Source: Gammaproteobacteria bacterium
GTDB lineage: Bacteria; Pseudomonadota; Gammaproteobacteria; Steroidobacterales; GCA-2729495
DNA length: 39,439 nt
NCBI GenBank assembly: GCA_030066665.1
Contig: JASJBD010000059.1
Location: 1 to 39,439 of the forward strand
Direction: 5' to 3'
The notes under the pieces were generated by a model. That model had not been told where the DNA came from and made no database searches. It was given only the letters and a program-made list of their open reading frames with translations. Of the stretch, positions 33,483-39,439 are shown piece by piece (within the stretch, counting starts at the first letter, position 1; each line of letters begins with the position of its first letter). Position numbers and translations under genes: made by a program.

Positions 33483-34286
33483 CTATACTCCCGTGTCACA
33501 GTTTTCTCTCGTAGCACCATTCCCTGGCACGGAAAAACCAATCACCGCACCGCTCTCCAGCAGGCCCTGCAAATTGCCGGGCAGGTCGAAGTCCGACCGC
33601 GCCTTCGTAGCCAGTGCGGCAGCCGCAGCGAGATTCAGCCCGTTCATCAATTGCTGAATGAATGCACCGCCGCCGGGCGGCAGCCGGCGAACGTCCACAG
33701 ATTCGCGCGGGCGATTGAGCAGGACCGATTCGGGTCCCGCATCCGGTTTGATTTGGCCGTCACCCTCATCGACCACATTCGCCTCCCAGATACTGAGGAT
33801 CGGCCAGCGGGAGCAAACCAGTTGCGCGGCGGGATGAAACTGCAACTGCAGCACATCGACCTGCGTCGGAAGCAAAACGGTCAGGCTGGTCGCGTCGATA
33901 CCGTCGGCGTCGGCCGCGTGATAGCTGCTTAACCAGGCCCATTCGAGGCGCGCCACATCCGCGAGATACGGCAGCTGCGCCACGGGCTCGAACTCATCCA
34001 GGAATTCCGCAAAACCGGCGCCGTACTCCAGCATGACCGGCGAACGCGGTGCATTGGTCGCGACAAACACCTTCGCCATGGCACGAAAGAACTCGTCACC
34101 GACCAGGCGCTGCACGACCGGATAGGCGTCCGCCAGCGCGTCGATAAGACTGACAAAATGATTGTTGCGATAGACCGCAAACCGTCGCGCGCGTGGTGCG
34201 CCCCGACCGTCACGTATGCCCGGCGGCAGAGTCGCGTCCGGGTTTCGCAGGGCCGCAGCAAAATCGTTTTGCCATTCAGTGCGCAA
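33483..34286 (-). CDS. bufC: BufC/HvfC-like partner of the MNIO maturase (DUF2063)
   Basis: This 267-residue protein is the second subunit needed by MNIO enzymes. It is thought to bind the precursor peptide and present it to the iron enzyme, as MbnC does for MbnB. The DUF2063 N-terminal domain is evident from WQNDFAAALRNPDA, RFAVYRNNHFVSLIDALADAYPVVQRLVGDEFFRAMAKVFV and the FLDEFEPVAQLPYLADVARLEWAW phrase. The C-terminal half is a PF18624-like beta-rich domain of lower conservation. The start is a TTG at 34286, because GGGGAG lies seven bases upstream and the family begins just there. A longer frame to 34382 would run deep into bufB. It overlaps bufB by 11 bases. Confidence 0.88.
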   Translation of the reverse strand: MRTEWQNDFAAALRNPDATLPPGIRDGRGAPRARRFAVYRNNHFVSLIDALADAYPVVQRLVGDEFFRAMAKVFVATNAPRSPVMLEYGAGFAEFLDEFEPVAQLPYLADVARLEWAWLSSYHAADADGIDATSLTVLLPTQVDVLQLQFHPAAQLVCSRWPILSIWEANVVDEGDGQIKPDAGPESVLLNRPRESVDVRRLPPGGGAFIQQLMNGLNLAAAAALATKARSDFDLPGNLQGLLESGAVIGFSVPGNGATRENCDTGV

Positions 34287-35175
34287 GGGCGAGCTCCCCG
34301 GATGAAAAATCGTGCAGACCAGCAAGCAGCTCGTCAGCACGGCGCGCTTCGTCAGCCAGCACCTCCCAGGCCGGCAGTTCACTGTCCCATTCGACCAGCA
34401 CCGGCAGCGGCCCTGTTCGCGCCAGCGCCCGTGCGAGTAATTGCCAGACCGGTTCGGCGACCCGCCGGTTGTGACTATCGATCAGCAGCGTCGCGCTTGA
34501 TTCGCCTTCGTCCGTCGTATGGCCGGCAATGTGGATCTCACCCACATGCCCGACCGGGAAACTGTCGATGTAATTCGCCGCGTCGAAACCATGATTCACA
34601 GCGGAGACGTGGACGTTGTTGACGTCGAGTAACAGCCCGCAACCACTCCGCTGCGCCACCGTGCCGAGAAACTCGATCTCCGTGAGCACATCATCCGAAA
34701 ATCTCAGATATGTGGCGGGGTTTTCGAGCAGCAGCTGACGACCTAGAAAACTTTGCACCGCATCGATGTGTTCAACAACGCGAGCCAGGGTCCCATCGTC
34801 GTACGGCACCGGCAGCAGATCGTTCAGAAATTGAGTGCCGGCTGACGACCAGGCCAGATGCTCCGAGAACAGGCCCGGTTCATAGCGATGCAGCAACTCC
34901 CGCAGGCGCTGCAAGTGTGCGGGATCGGGTCGTTCCTGGCCGGCAATCGACAGACCCACGCCGTGCATGGACAACGGATAACGCTCGCGGATCGCGGTCA
35001 GATACCGGTGCGGCGGACCGCCGTCGCCCATGTAGTTTTCCGGATGCACCTCGAACCAGCCCATATCGGGTGAATTCTCGAGCACATCCCGGTAATGCGT
35101 CGCCCGTAACCCGACTCCGGCGCATGCCGGAATCGGGCCGGGTGACGTGTCATCTTCGAAACTGGAGCGCGTCAT
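34276..35175 (-). CDS. bufB: MNIO-family RiPP maturase (DUF692; BufB/HvfB/MbnB-like)
   Basis: This multinuclear non-haem iron oxygenase converts cysteines of a precursor peptide into metal-binding heterocycles (thiooxazole or oxazolone/thioamide in studied relatives). The 299-residue protein has the TIM-barrel DUF692 layout. Metal-ligand candidates read by eye are His71 (SMHGVGLS), Glu105/His106 (SEHLAW), Glu151 and Asn152 (LLENPATY), Asp184, Asn187 and His189 (LLLDVNNVHVSAVNHG), His215 and His219 (GEIHIAGH), and Asp233/His235 (DSHNRRV). Together these match the di- or tri-iron site set of MbnB/TglH. GLRATHYRDVLE and WFEVHPENYM are N-terminal family hallmarks. The ATG has GGAG seven bases upstream. 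The gene lies 30 bases after the precursor gene. Confidence 0.93.
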   Translation of the reverse strand: MTRSSFEDDTSPGPIPACAGVGLRATHYRDVLENSPDMGWFEVHPENYMGDGGPPHRYLTAIRERYPLSMHGVGLSIAGQERPDPAHLQRLRELLHRYEPGLFSEHLAWSSAGTQFLNDLLPVPYDDGTLARVVEHIDAVQSFLGRQLLLENPATYLRFSDDVLTEIEFLGTVAQRSGCGLLLDVNNVHVSAVNHGFDAANYIDSFPVGHVGEIHIAGHTTDEGESSATLLIDSHNRRVAEPVWQLLARALARTGPLPVLVEWDSELPAWEVLADEARRADELLAGLHDFSSGELALAH

Positions 35176-35205
35176 GAGGCGGCTCCGTTCACCTTGCCGT
35201 AACGA

Positions 35206-35502
35206 CTACGGCAGATCGCGGTCGAGTGCTTTCAGGCTACCTGTGCGACCACCCTCGACCTCGATGGACTCGCAGGTGCCGGCCGGTACCAGCTTCCACG
35301 CATTGCCCTGCCAGTCGATGACGGAGCTACCGGCACAAGTCGTACCCGGACCAGCCGCGCAGTCGTTCTTGCCGGCCTCAGAAACGCCGTAGCACTTTTC
35401 CATGTCCGCCGCGTGAGCGGTTTGGGTGGTCAGGGCTGCGCCGGAAATGGCCAGGGCGAGGGCGCCGGCCACGCCGGCGGTCGAGATTTTACTTGCAGAC
35501 AT
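35206..35502 (-). CDS. bufA1: Bufferin-type RiPP metallophore precursor (DUF2282, BufA1/HvfA-like)
   Basis: This is a 98-residue precursor. Unusually for a RiPP, it carries a normal Sec signal peptide (to about residue 31, cleavage after TQTAHA). The mature peptide opens [17 protein letters not shown] and contains exactly four cysteines (37, 48, 56, 77), the conserved pattern of DUF2282. In the Caulobacter bufferins the two central cysteines become thiooxazoles that bind copper, and the outer two form a disulfide. I infer the same for Cys48 and Cys56. A C-terminal stretch ([17 protein letters not shown]) extends beyond the core. The ATG at 35502 has GGGAG seven bases upstream; the frame open to 35583 has no ribosome site and runs through the promoter. 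It is the first gene of a four-gene operon. Confidence 0.92.
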   Translation of the reverse strand: MSASKISTAGVAGALALAISGAALTTQTAHAADMEKCYGVSEAGKNDCAAGPGTTCAGSSVIDWQGNAWKLVPAGTCESIEVEGGRTGSLKALDRDLP

Positions 35503-35549
35503 TTGGCTCTCCCATACTCGCATAGTGCGATTGTTCAAACTACAGAGCC

Positions 35550-35577
35550 TCAGAACCCGGTCCCTAGGGAAAGTTCC
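35550..35577 (-). promoter_or_regulatory. Sigma-E-type (ECF) promoter of the bufferin operon
   Basis: GGAACTT (35577-35571), then 16 bases, then TCTGA (35554-35550). This equals the classical RpoE-group consensus GGAACTT-N16-TCTGA. Transcription would start near 35543, leaving a leader of about 40 bases before the bufA1 ATG. The -35 element lies across the last codons of the upstream molybdopterin oxidoreductase gene. Confidence 0.65.
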
Positions 35578-37798
35578 CGCCAACCCGGATCTCGATCTGC
35601 ACGGGTGTTGCCTTGAATGCCGGCGTGCGGCTGCGGGAATCGACCGCGGTACCGGTCAGGATGTTGGCCTCCGGGAAATAGGCCATCAGGTTGCCGTCGG
35701 GCAGATCGAAGGGACAAACGCGCACGGCCTGCATGCGGCCCTGCGCCGATACGACGTCGACCACGTCGTCTTTTTGCACGCCCAGCGCGGCCATGTCATT
35801 CGGGTTCATCATCACGGTCCAGCGATCTTCGGTCAGCCGGTAACTGTCCTTGCGCTCGTACACGATCGTATTGAACTGCCCTTCGCTGCGCATGGTCGTC
35901 AGCAGGAAGAAATGCTTATCGGCGCCCCGTTGCTTGTCCGCTGCGGGTATTGGCACGACCCGGAACGACGCCCGGCCATCCGCCGTATGAAACTCCGGCT
36001 TGTGCAACAGCCGGCCGCGAATATGGAACTCGCGTTTTGCCACATCGATGTCGGCGAGGTCTTCCATGCCCGGCACGATCGTCGCAATGGCTTCACGGAT
36101 CCGGCGATGTGTCTTGAACGCATTGAAGTCAACGGGACAGTCCGGCAATACCAGTGCCGCGAGATCGCTGAGAATGGTCACTTCGGGCCGAACGTCCTGC
36201 AGCCGCCGGATGCCGCCATCGCTGAGGCGCACGTAATTGAACATCGATTCCTGTGTCGTCGGCTGCCACTCCTCGTCGCGTGCAGTAACCGGCAGCACCA
36301 GGCTTTCACCGTGGTCTACGCCACAGACATGGCCGCGATTCAGGGTCGTCGTCAAAAACAGTTTGAAACCGATACGGTCCAGCGCCTGTTCTGCCCAGCC
36401 GCTGTCCGGGTTAGCCTCATACAGGTTGCCACCCATCAGGACCGCGACGTCGACGTTCCCTGCCGCGGCCGCCTGCATGCCCGCCATGGTGTCGAATCCC
36501 GGGCTGCGCGACAGACTGATGCCGAACTCGCTTTCCATGCGCGCGAAAACTTCGTCCGGCAACACGGGTTTCACACCGATCGTGCCGATGCCCTGCACAT
36601 TACTATGTCCTCTCAAGGGCAACAGACCCGCGTGACGCTTGCCGACCATGCCGCGCAACAGGGCGAGGCCGGTCATGGCCTCGATGTTGTCGACGCCGTG
36701 CAGGTGGTGCGTCATGCCCATTCCCCAGGCAAACACCACTCTCTCCGCCTTGCAGTAGAGCCGCGCGACCCGCTCGATATCCGCTCGTTCCACACCGCAG
36801 GCAGCAGTAATGTCTTCCCAGCACGTCGCCTCGAGATCCACGCAATACTCATCGCAGCCGTTCGTATGTGCGGCAAGAAAATCCCGATCCTCGCCGCCGA
36901 AAGCCAGCACGGCCTTTGCCAGGCCTTTGAAAAGGGCAATGTCTGAGCCGATCCGCGGCTGCAAATAGTCGGAGGCAATCCAGGAACCGCCGCTCAACAT
37001 GGAACGCGGGCTCTTCGGCACGGCGAAGCGCACCAGGCCCGGCTCCCGGGCGGGATTGATGATCACGATGTCCCCGCCCCGATCGCGGCAGGCCTTGAGC
37101 TTATGAATGAAACGCGGGTGGTTGGACGCGGGATTCGCGCCAACCACGAACACCATGTCGCAGGCCGACAGGTCGTCCAGCTCGACCGTCGATGTCCCGG
37201 TACCAATCGTGGACCCGAGCGCGACACTCGTGGCCTGGTGGCAGTAATAAGAGCAGTTGTTGACGTTGTTCGTGCCGTAGAGGCGCGCGAATAACTGCAG
37301 CACAAAGCCGGCCTCGTTCGATGAACGGCCGGACGAATAGAAGAAACTCCGCGCCGGATCGGTGTCGCGCAAACGGCGCGCAGCGTGATCCAGGGCGAAA
37401 TCCCAATCCACCGGCTCGTAGCGGTCACTGTCGGCCGCCTTGAAGACGGGACAGCCGACGCGGCCGAGATGCTCGAGTTCGTGGCCATCGAGCTCGCGCA
37501 ACTCGGCCAGCGGATGCGCAAACACCTCTGCCGGAATCGGTGGCTGAATATCGGTCGACTGCGCCTGGATCGACTTGTTGCACACGGCCGGAAACTCGTC
37601 CAGCTCGTTGGTCATGCCGCCACGCTGCCCGCCCATCCCAAGCCCGCAAGCTTTGCAGGTGTTCCTCGCCGTGAGCGCTTTGGCCGAGTCCAGCAGGCCT
37701 ATTCGCTTCACGGTCTGCAGCGTGTACAGGACCTTCTTCGTACCACCACCGACGGTCGCCGGTGCGGCCAGGGCTTTGGAGTCACCCACTTGCGGCAT
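35564..37798 (-). CDS. Molybdopterin oxidoreductase, FdhF/YdeP family
   Basis: A large cytoplasmic Mo/W-bis-MGD oxidoreductase of about 744 residues, of the group named oxidoreductase alpha (molybdopterin) subunit. The N-terminus [18 protein letters not shown] is followed by a Cys group (Cys48, Cys51, Cys73) that may hold an iron-sulfur cluster. [26 protein letters not shown] contains the Cys-His likely to ligate the metal. [30 protein letters not shown] and the C-terminal cofactor-binding domain ([40 protein letters not shown]) are typical of the family. The physiological substrate is unknown; true formate dehydrogenase activity is not shown by sequence. Starts at 37798 or 37831 are both possible. 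A TATAGT -10-like element (37843-37848) lies just upstream. Confidence 0.9.
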   Translation of the reverse strand: MPQVGDSKALAAPATVGGGTKKVLYTLQTVKRIGLLDSAKALTARNTCKACGLGMGGQRGGMTNELDEFPAVCNKSIQAQSTDIQPPIPAEVFAHPLAELRELDGHELEHLGRVGCPVFKAADSDRYEPVDWDFALDHAARRLRDTDPARSFFYSSGRSSNEAGFVLQLFARLYGTNNVNNCSYYCHQATSVALGSTIGTGTSTVELDDLSACDMVFVVGANPASNHPRFIHKLKACRDRGGDIVIINPAREPGLVRFAVPKSPRSMLSGGSWIASDYLQPRIGSDIALFKGLAKAVLAFGGEDRDFLAAHTNGCDEYCVDLEATCWEDITAACGVERADIERVARLYCKAERVVFAWGMGMTHHLHGVDNIEAMTGLALLRGMVGKRHAGLLPLRGHSNVQGIGTIGVKPVLPDEVFARMESEFGISLSRSPGFDTMAGMQAAAAGNVDVAVLMGGNLYEANPDSGWAEQALDRIGFKLFLTTTLNRGHVCGVDHGESLVLPVTARDEEWQPTTQESMFNYVRLSDGGIRRLQDVRPEVTILSDLAALVLPDCPVDFNAFKTHRRIREAIATIVPGMEDLADIDVAKREFHIRGRLLHKPEFHTADGRASFRVVPIPAADKQRGADKHFFLLTTMRSEGQFNTIVYERKDSYRLTEDRWTVMMNPNDMAALGVQKDDVVDVVSAQGRMQAVRVCPFDLPDGNLMAYFPEANILTGTAVDSRSRTPAFKATPVQIEIRVGGNFP

Positions 37799-37860
37799 GT
37801 TGCTCGCTTTCCCCCGAACACGGGGTAACATTCAGGCCTGACACTATACGGGAGCAGTAG

Positions 37861-38412
37861 ATGCGCAAGCTAACAGGGTTGTTTCTCCTCTTGTTCCATC
37901 TTCCGGTGGCCACGGCACAAACCGGCGCGCCGACCACGCCTGAAAGCATGTATACGATGCCGGATCCGGTGACTCTCAGCGAGAGTGATATTCAGGGCGT
38001 GCTGGGCGCGGTGCCGGAACTCGAACAACTGGGCCTCGACTCCGAGCTCGACAACGAAGCCACGAGTCCCGAACAACTGTCTGCAGCGCTCGCCGCGAAC
38101 AGCCAGGCCATGAACATCATCGACAACTATGGGTTCACGCCCGATAGTTTCACGCAAGTGATGTACAGCATTGGTATGGCGATGGCCGCGCTGGAAATGC
38201 AGGCCAGTGGCATGGACCCGGCCACCGCCCAGAGCCAGCAACAGCAAATGCTCGAGCAAATGCAGAGTCAGATGACGCCGGAGCAATACCAGGCAATGAT
38301 GGCGCAACTCGGCATGGCGAATCAGGCCATGCAGCAGGTTGCCGATCAACCCGCTGGAAACGTGGCACTGGTGCAGCAGTACCTGCCGCAGCTCAACGCC
38401 ATATTTGATTAG
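37861..38412 (+). CDS. Secreted Met/Gln-rich unknown protein
   Basis: A 183-residue protein with a clean signal peptide (MRKLTGLFLLLFHLPVATA-QT) and a GGGAG site seven bases before the ATG. I do not recognise the family. From about residue 85 it is helical and extremely rich in Met and Gln, with at least a dozen Met in 100 residues (MYSIGMAMAALEMQ, QQQQMLEQMQSQM, QAMMAQLGMANQAMQQ). The first half is acidic. Met-rich periplasmic segments sometimes bind copper or act as sacrificial antioxidants, but nothing proves this here. It is divergent from the molybdopterin enzyme, with 29-62 bases between the starts, and convergent with the HemF-like gene. Confidence 0.75.
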   Translation: MRKLTGLFLLLFHLPVATAQTGAPTTPESMYTMPDPVTLSESDIQGVLGAVPELEQLGLDSELDNEATSPEQLSAALAANSQAMNIIDNYGFTPDSFTQVMYSIGMAMAALEMQASGMDPATAQSQQQQMLEQMQSQMTPEQYQAMMAQLGMANQAMQQVADQPAGNVALVQQYLPQLNAIFD

Positions 38413-38427
38413 CCGATTGGCTGTCGG

Positions 38428-39339
38428 TCAGAACTTGATGACCGGCGGCATGTTCGCGAACGACCACGCCTCGAAGGGCACGATGGCGCTGGAAAACGGG
38501 TCGGAGAACAACTGGTCTTTCAGCCAGCGCTGCCGCATTTCGTCCTGCGCGGCCACATCGGCGGCCGTGAACGGCTGGTCGGCGCGCCGCTCAACGGTAT
38601 CGAGGTAACCGCTAACGAAGCGTTCAAACATGCCCGCAATGAAATCGTAGGTCGACGCAACGCTGTCGCGATATACCGGCGGGCCGTAAAAGCTCGCGCC
38701 GACACAGGCCGGGCGTCGCCGCCAGTATGCATTCGTGTCGTCCGTACCCTTGCAGATCAGGCGGCGATACAAGCTGTTGTCCTTGTCGTGCGCGGCGAAC
38801 CAGTCATCCGTGATCTTTTCGAGATACGCGAGGTCCTCAGCGACTTTGGTGCCGGGCATTACACCCAGCCAACCGCCAACCTGTGCGGTGCCGTCCGCGT
38901 AGAACTGCAACACAATGGTTGCATGCAGCATGCCGACGAGTGGCGTCTGCGGATGAAAATCCAGCGAGTAGAAGCGCCCCCAGGTCAATACGCCGGATCC
39001 ACGGCCCGGATTGGTCTTCTTGCCCGTGGTGAGCATGCGACCCGCCTTCTCCACGACCGCGCCGCGCGTAACCCGCAAATCGTAGTCGGAGTATTCGTTT
39101 TCGATCCGGCGATTTTCAATCTCGTTGTTCCCGTTCAACCGCATGACCCGACGCAGCTGCTCGGCATCCATCCGGGCCACGAACGCGTCGTATCTCTCGA
39201 TCAGCCGGGCCTGTTCGGCCGGGTCGACCGTTGGTCGCGGGCGATTGTGACCGCTCGCACCGACCGGATCGCCTGCGGCAAACATCATTATCACCAAGAA
39301 GATTTTGGTTATGCGCGGGATTGATGCATCGACACTCAT
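38428..39339 (-). CDS. Exported, divergent coproporphyrinogen-III-oxidase (HemF)-like protein
   Basis: A 303-residue protein with a signal peptide (KIFLVIMMFAAGDPVGASG, cut near 29). The body aligns by eye with HemF, the oxygen-dependent coproporphyrinogen III oxidase. DLRVTRGAVVEKAGRML corresponds to the HemF LRNGGVFEQAGVN region. SLDFHPQTPLVGMLHATIV corresponds to SLVVHPHNPYVPTSHANVR, keeping His139. YLDTVERRADQPFT matches YLPIVERR, and the end FANMPPVIKF matches SMSMPPLVRW. The hallmark active-site strings are lost: WWFGGGxDLTP becomes VGGWLGVMP, HRNEQRGIGGxFFD becomes a degenerate stretch, and the YEF...DRGT segment is missing. It is therefore probably not a normal haem-synthesis enzyme, and its periplasmic place fits another role, perhaps porphyrin binding. 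A GGAGAG site precedes the ATG. Confidence 0.75.
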   Translation of the reverse strand: MSVDASIPRITKIFLVIMMFAAGDPVGASGHNRPRPTVDPAEQARLIERYDAFVARMDAEQLRRVMRLNGNNEIENRRIENEYSDYDLRVTRGAVVEKAGRMLTTGKKTNPGRGSGVLTWGRFYSLDFHPQTPLVGMLHATIVLQFYADGTAQVGGWLGVMPGTKVAEDLAYLEKITDDWFAAHDKDNSLYRRLICKGTDDTNAYWRRRPACVGASFYGPPVYRDSVASTYDFIAGMFERFVSGYLDTVERRADQPFTAADVAAQDEMRQRWLKDQLFSDPFSSAIVPFEAWSFANMPPVIKF

Positions 39340-39407
39340 TGGTTCGCTCTCCGTGCAGCGCGGCGGTTGCCGGGCAAAGTCGCTTCGTCATCTATACTCG
39401 GTGCGTC

Positions 39408-39439
39408 ATGTTCAGGCTCGATCATGTCAGCAAACACTA
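39408..39439 (+). CDS. Start of an ABC-transporter ATPase gene (cut by window end)
   Basis: Only ten codons are present, reading MFRLDHVSKH and then probably Tyr. This is the classic opening of ABC ATPases (first strand plus the VSKxY aromatic loop), as in FtsE or LolD-like proteins. A good -10 hexamer, TATACT (39393-39398), lies nine bases before the ATG, which would give a leader of only about three bases. An alternative ATG at 39424 in another frame gives nothing familiar. The identity rests on very few residues. Confidence 0.5.
   Translation, partial: MFRLDHVSKH

Noticed and set aside
1-39439. CRISPR array, tRNA or rRNA genes, transposases, integrases or phage genes
   Set aside because: No regularly spaced repeats, no TTCGA-type tRNA arm with acceptor pairing, and no recombinase motifs seen; gene content looks like stable chromosomal core plus lineage genes.

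Overview
The window is a GC-rich, densely packed bacterial chromosome segment. It holds 41 protein genes that I can support, two of them cut by the window ends. I see no rRNA, tRNA, insertion sequence, phage gene or CRISPR array. The gene content (lipA, sohB, ttcA, ygiQ, gloA, and a puu/pot polyamine locus) points to a gammaproteobacterium. GC content, many exported and lipid-anchored proteins, and TTG/GTG starts fit an environmental lineage such as Woeseiaceae or Steroidobacterales. That placement is inference.

Layout. 1-5111 (mostly minus strand): the start of an outer-membrane beta-barrel gene, an L,D-transpeptidase lipoprotein, an M48 metalloprotease lipoprotein, sohB, lipA, a clear intrinsic terminator and a 65-residue unknown gene. 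5232-13345: an OmpA-like protein, an alpha/beta hydrolase, glyoxalase I, a diguanylate cyclase with an inhibitory site, an O6-alkylguanine repair protein, a coupled membrane-anchored unknown and DUF192 pair, a hotdog-fold protein, an SRPBCC plus unusual SDR pair, and a small lipoprotein. 13405-19501: a tightly overlapped minus-strand polyamine operon puuD-puuA-potF-potG-potH-potI. It imports putrescine and gamma-glutamylates it. A perfect TGGCAA-N6-TTGCCA palindrome sits at the puuD start, opposite a divergent DUF1838 gene. 20226-24526: an RND efflux pump with its adaptor. 24609-32930: ygiQ, a NYN-LOTUS RNA-binding gene with an apparently leaderless promoter, a run of small hydrolase and VOC genes, a nuclease lipoprotein, an exported NADP-binding protein, a UDP-glucuronate decarboxylase and ttcA.

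33001-35583 is the most notable region: a four-gene bufferin/Hvf-type RiPP metallophore operon. It runs as a DUF2282 precursor with four cysteines, an MNIO (DUF692) maturase, a DUF2063 partner and a DoxX membrane protein. An almost ideal sigma-E-type promoter (GGAACTT-N16-TCTGA) stands in front of it, with the -35 element inside the last codons of the upstream molybdopterin oxidoreductase gene. This suggests that envelope or metal stress switches on a periplasmic metal-buffering peptide.

The right end holds a secreted Met/Gln-rich protein, an exported divergent homologue of coproporphyrinogen III oxidase (HemF) lacking the usual active-site motifs, and the first codons of an ABC transporter ATPase.

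Family names come from motifs and remembered family patterns read by eye. No database search was run. Gaps between genes are short; the longest, 532-753, holds only a candidate terminator.
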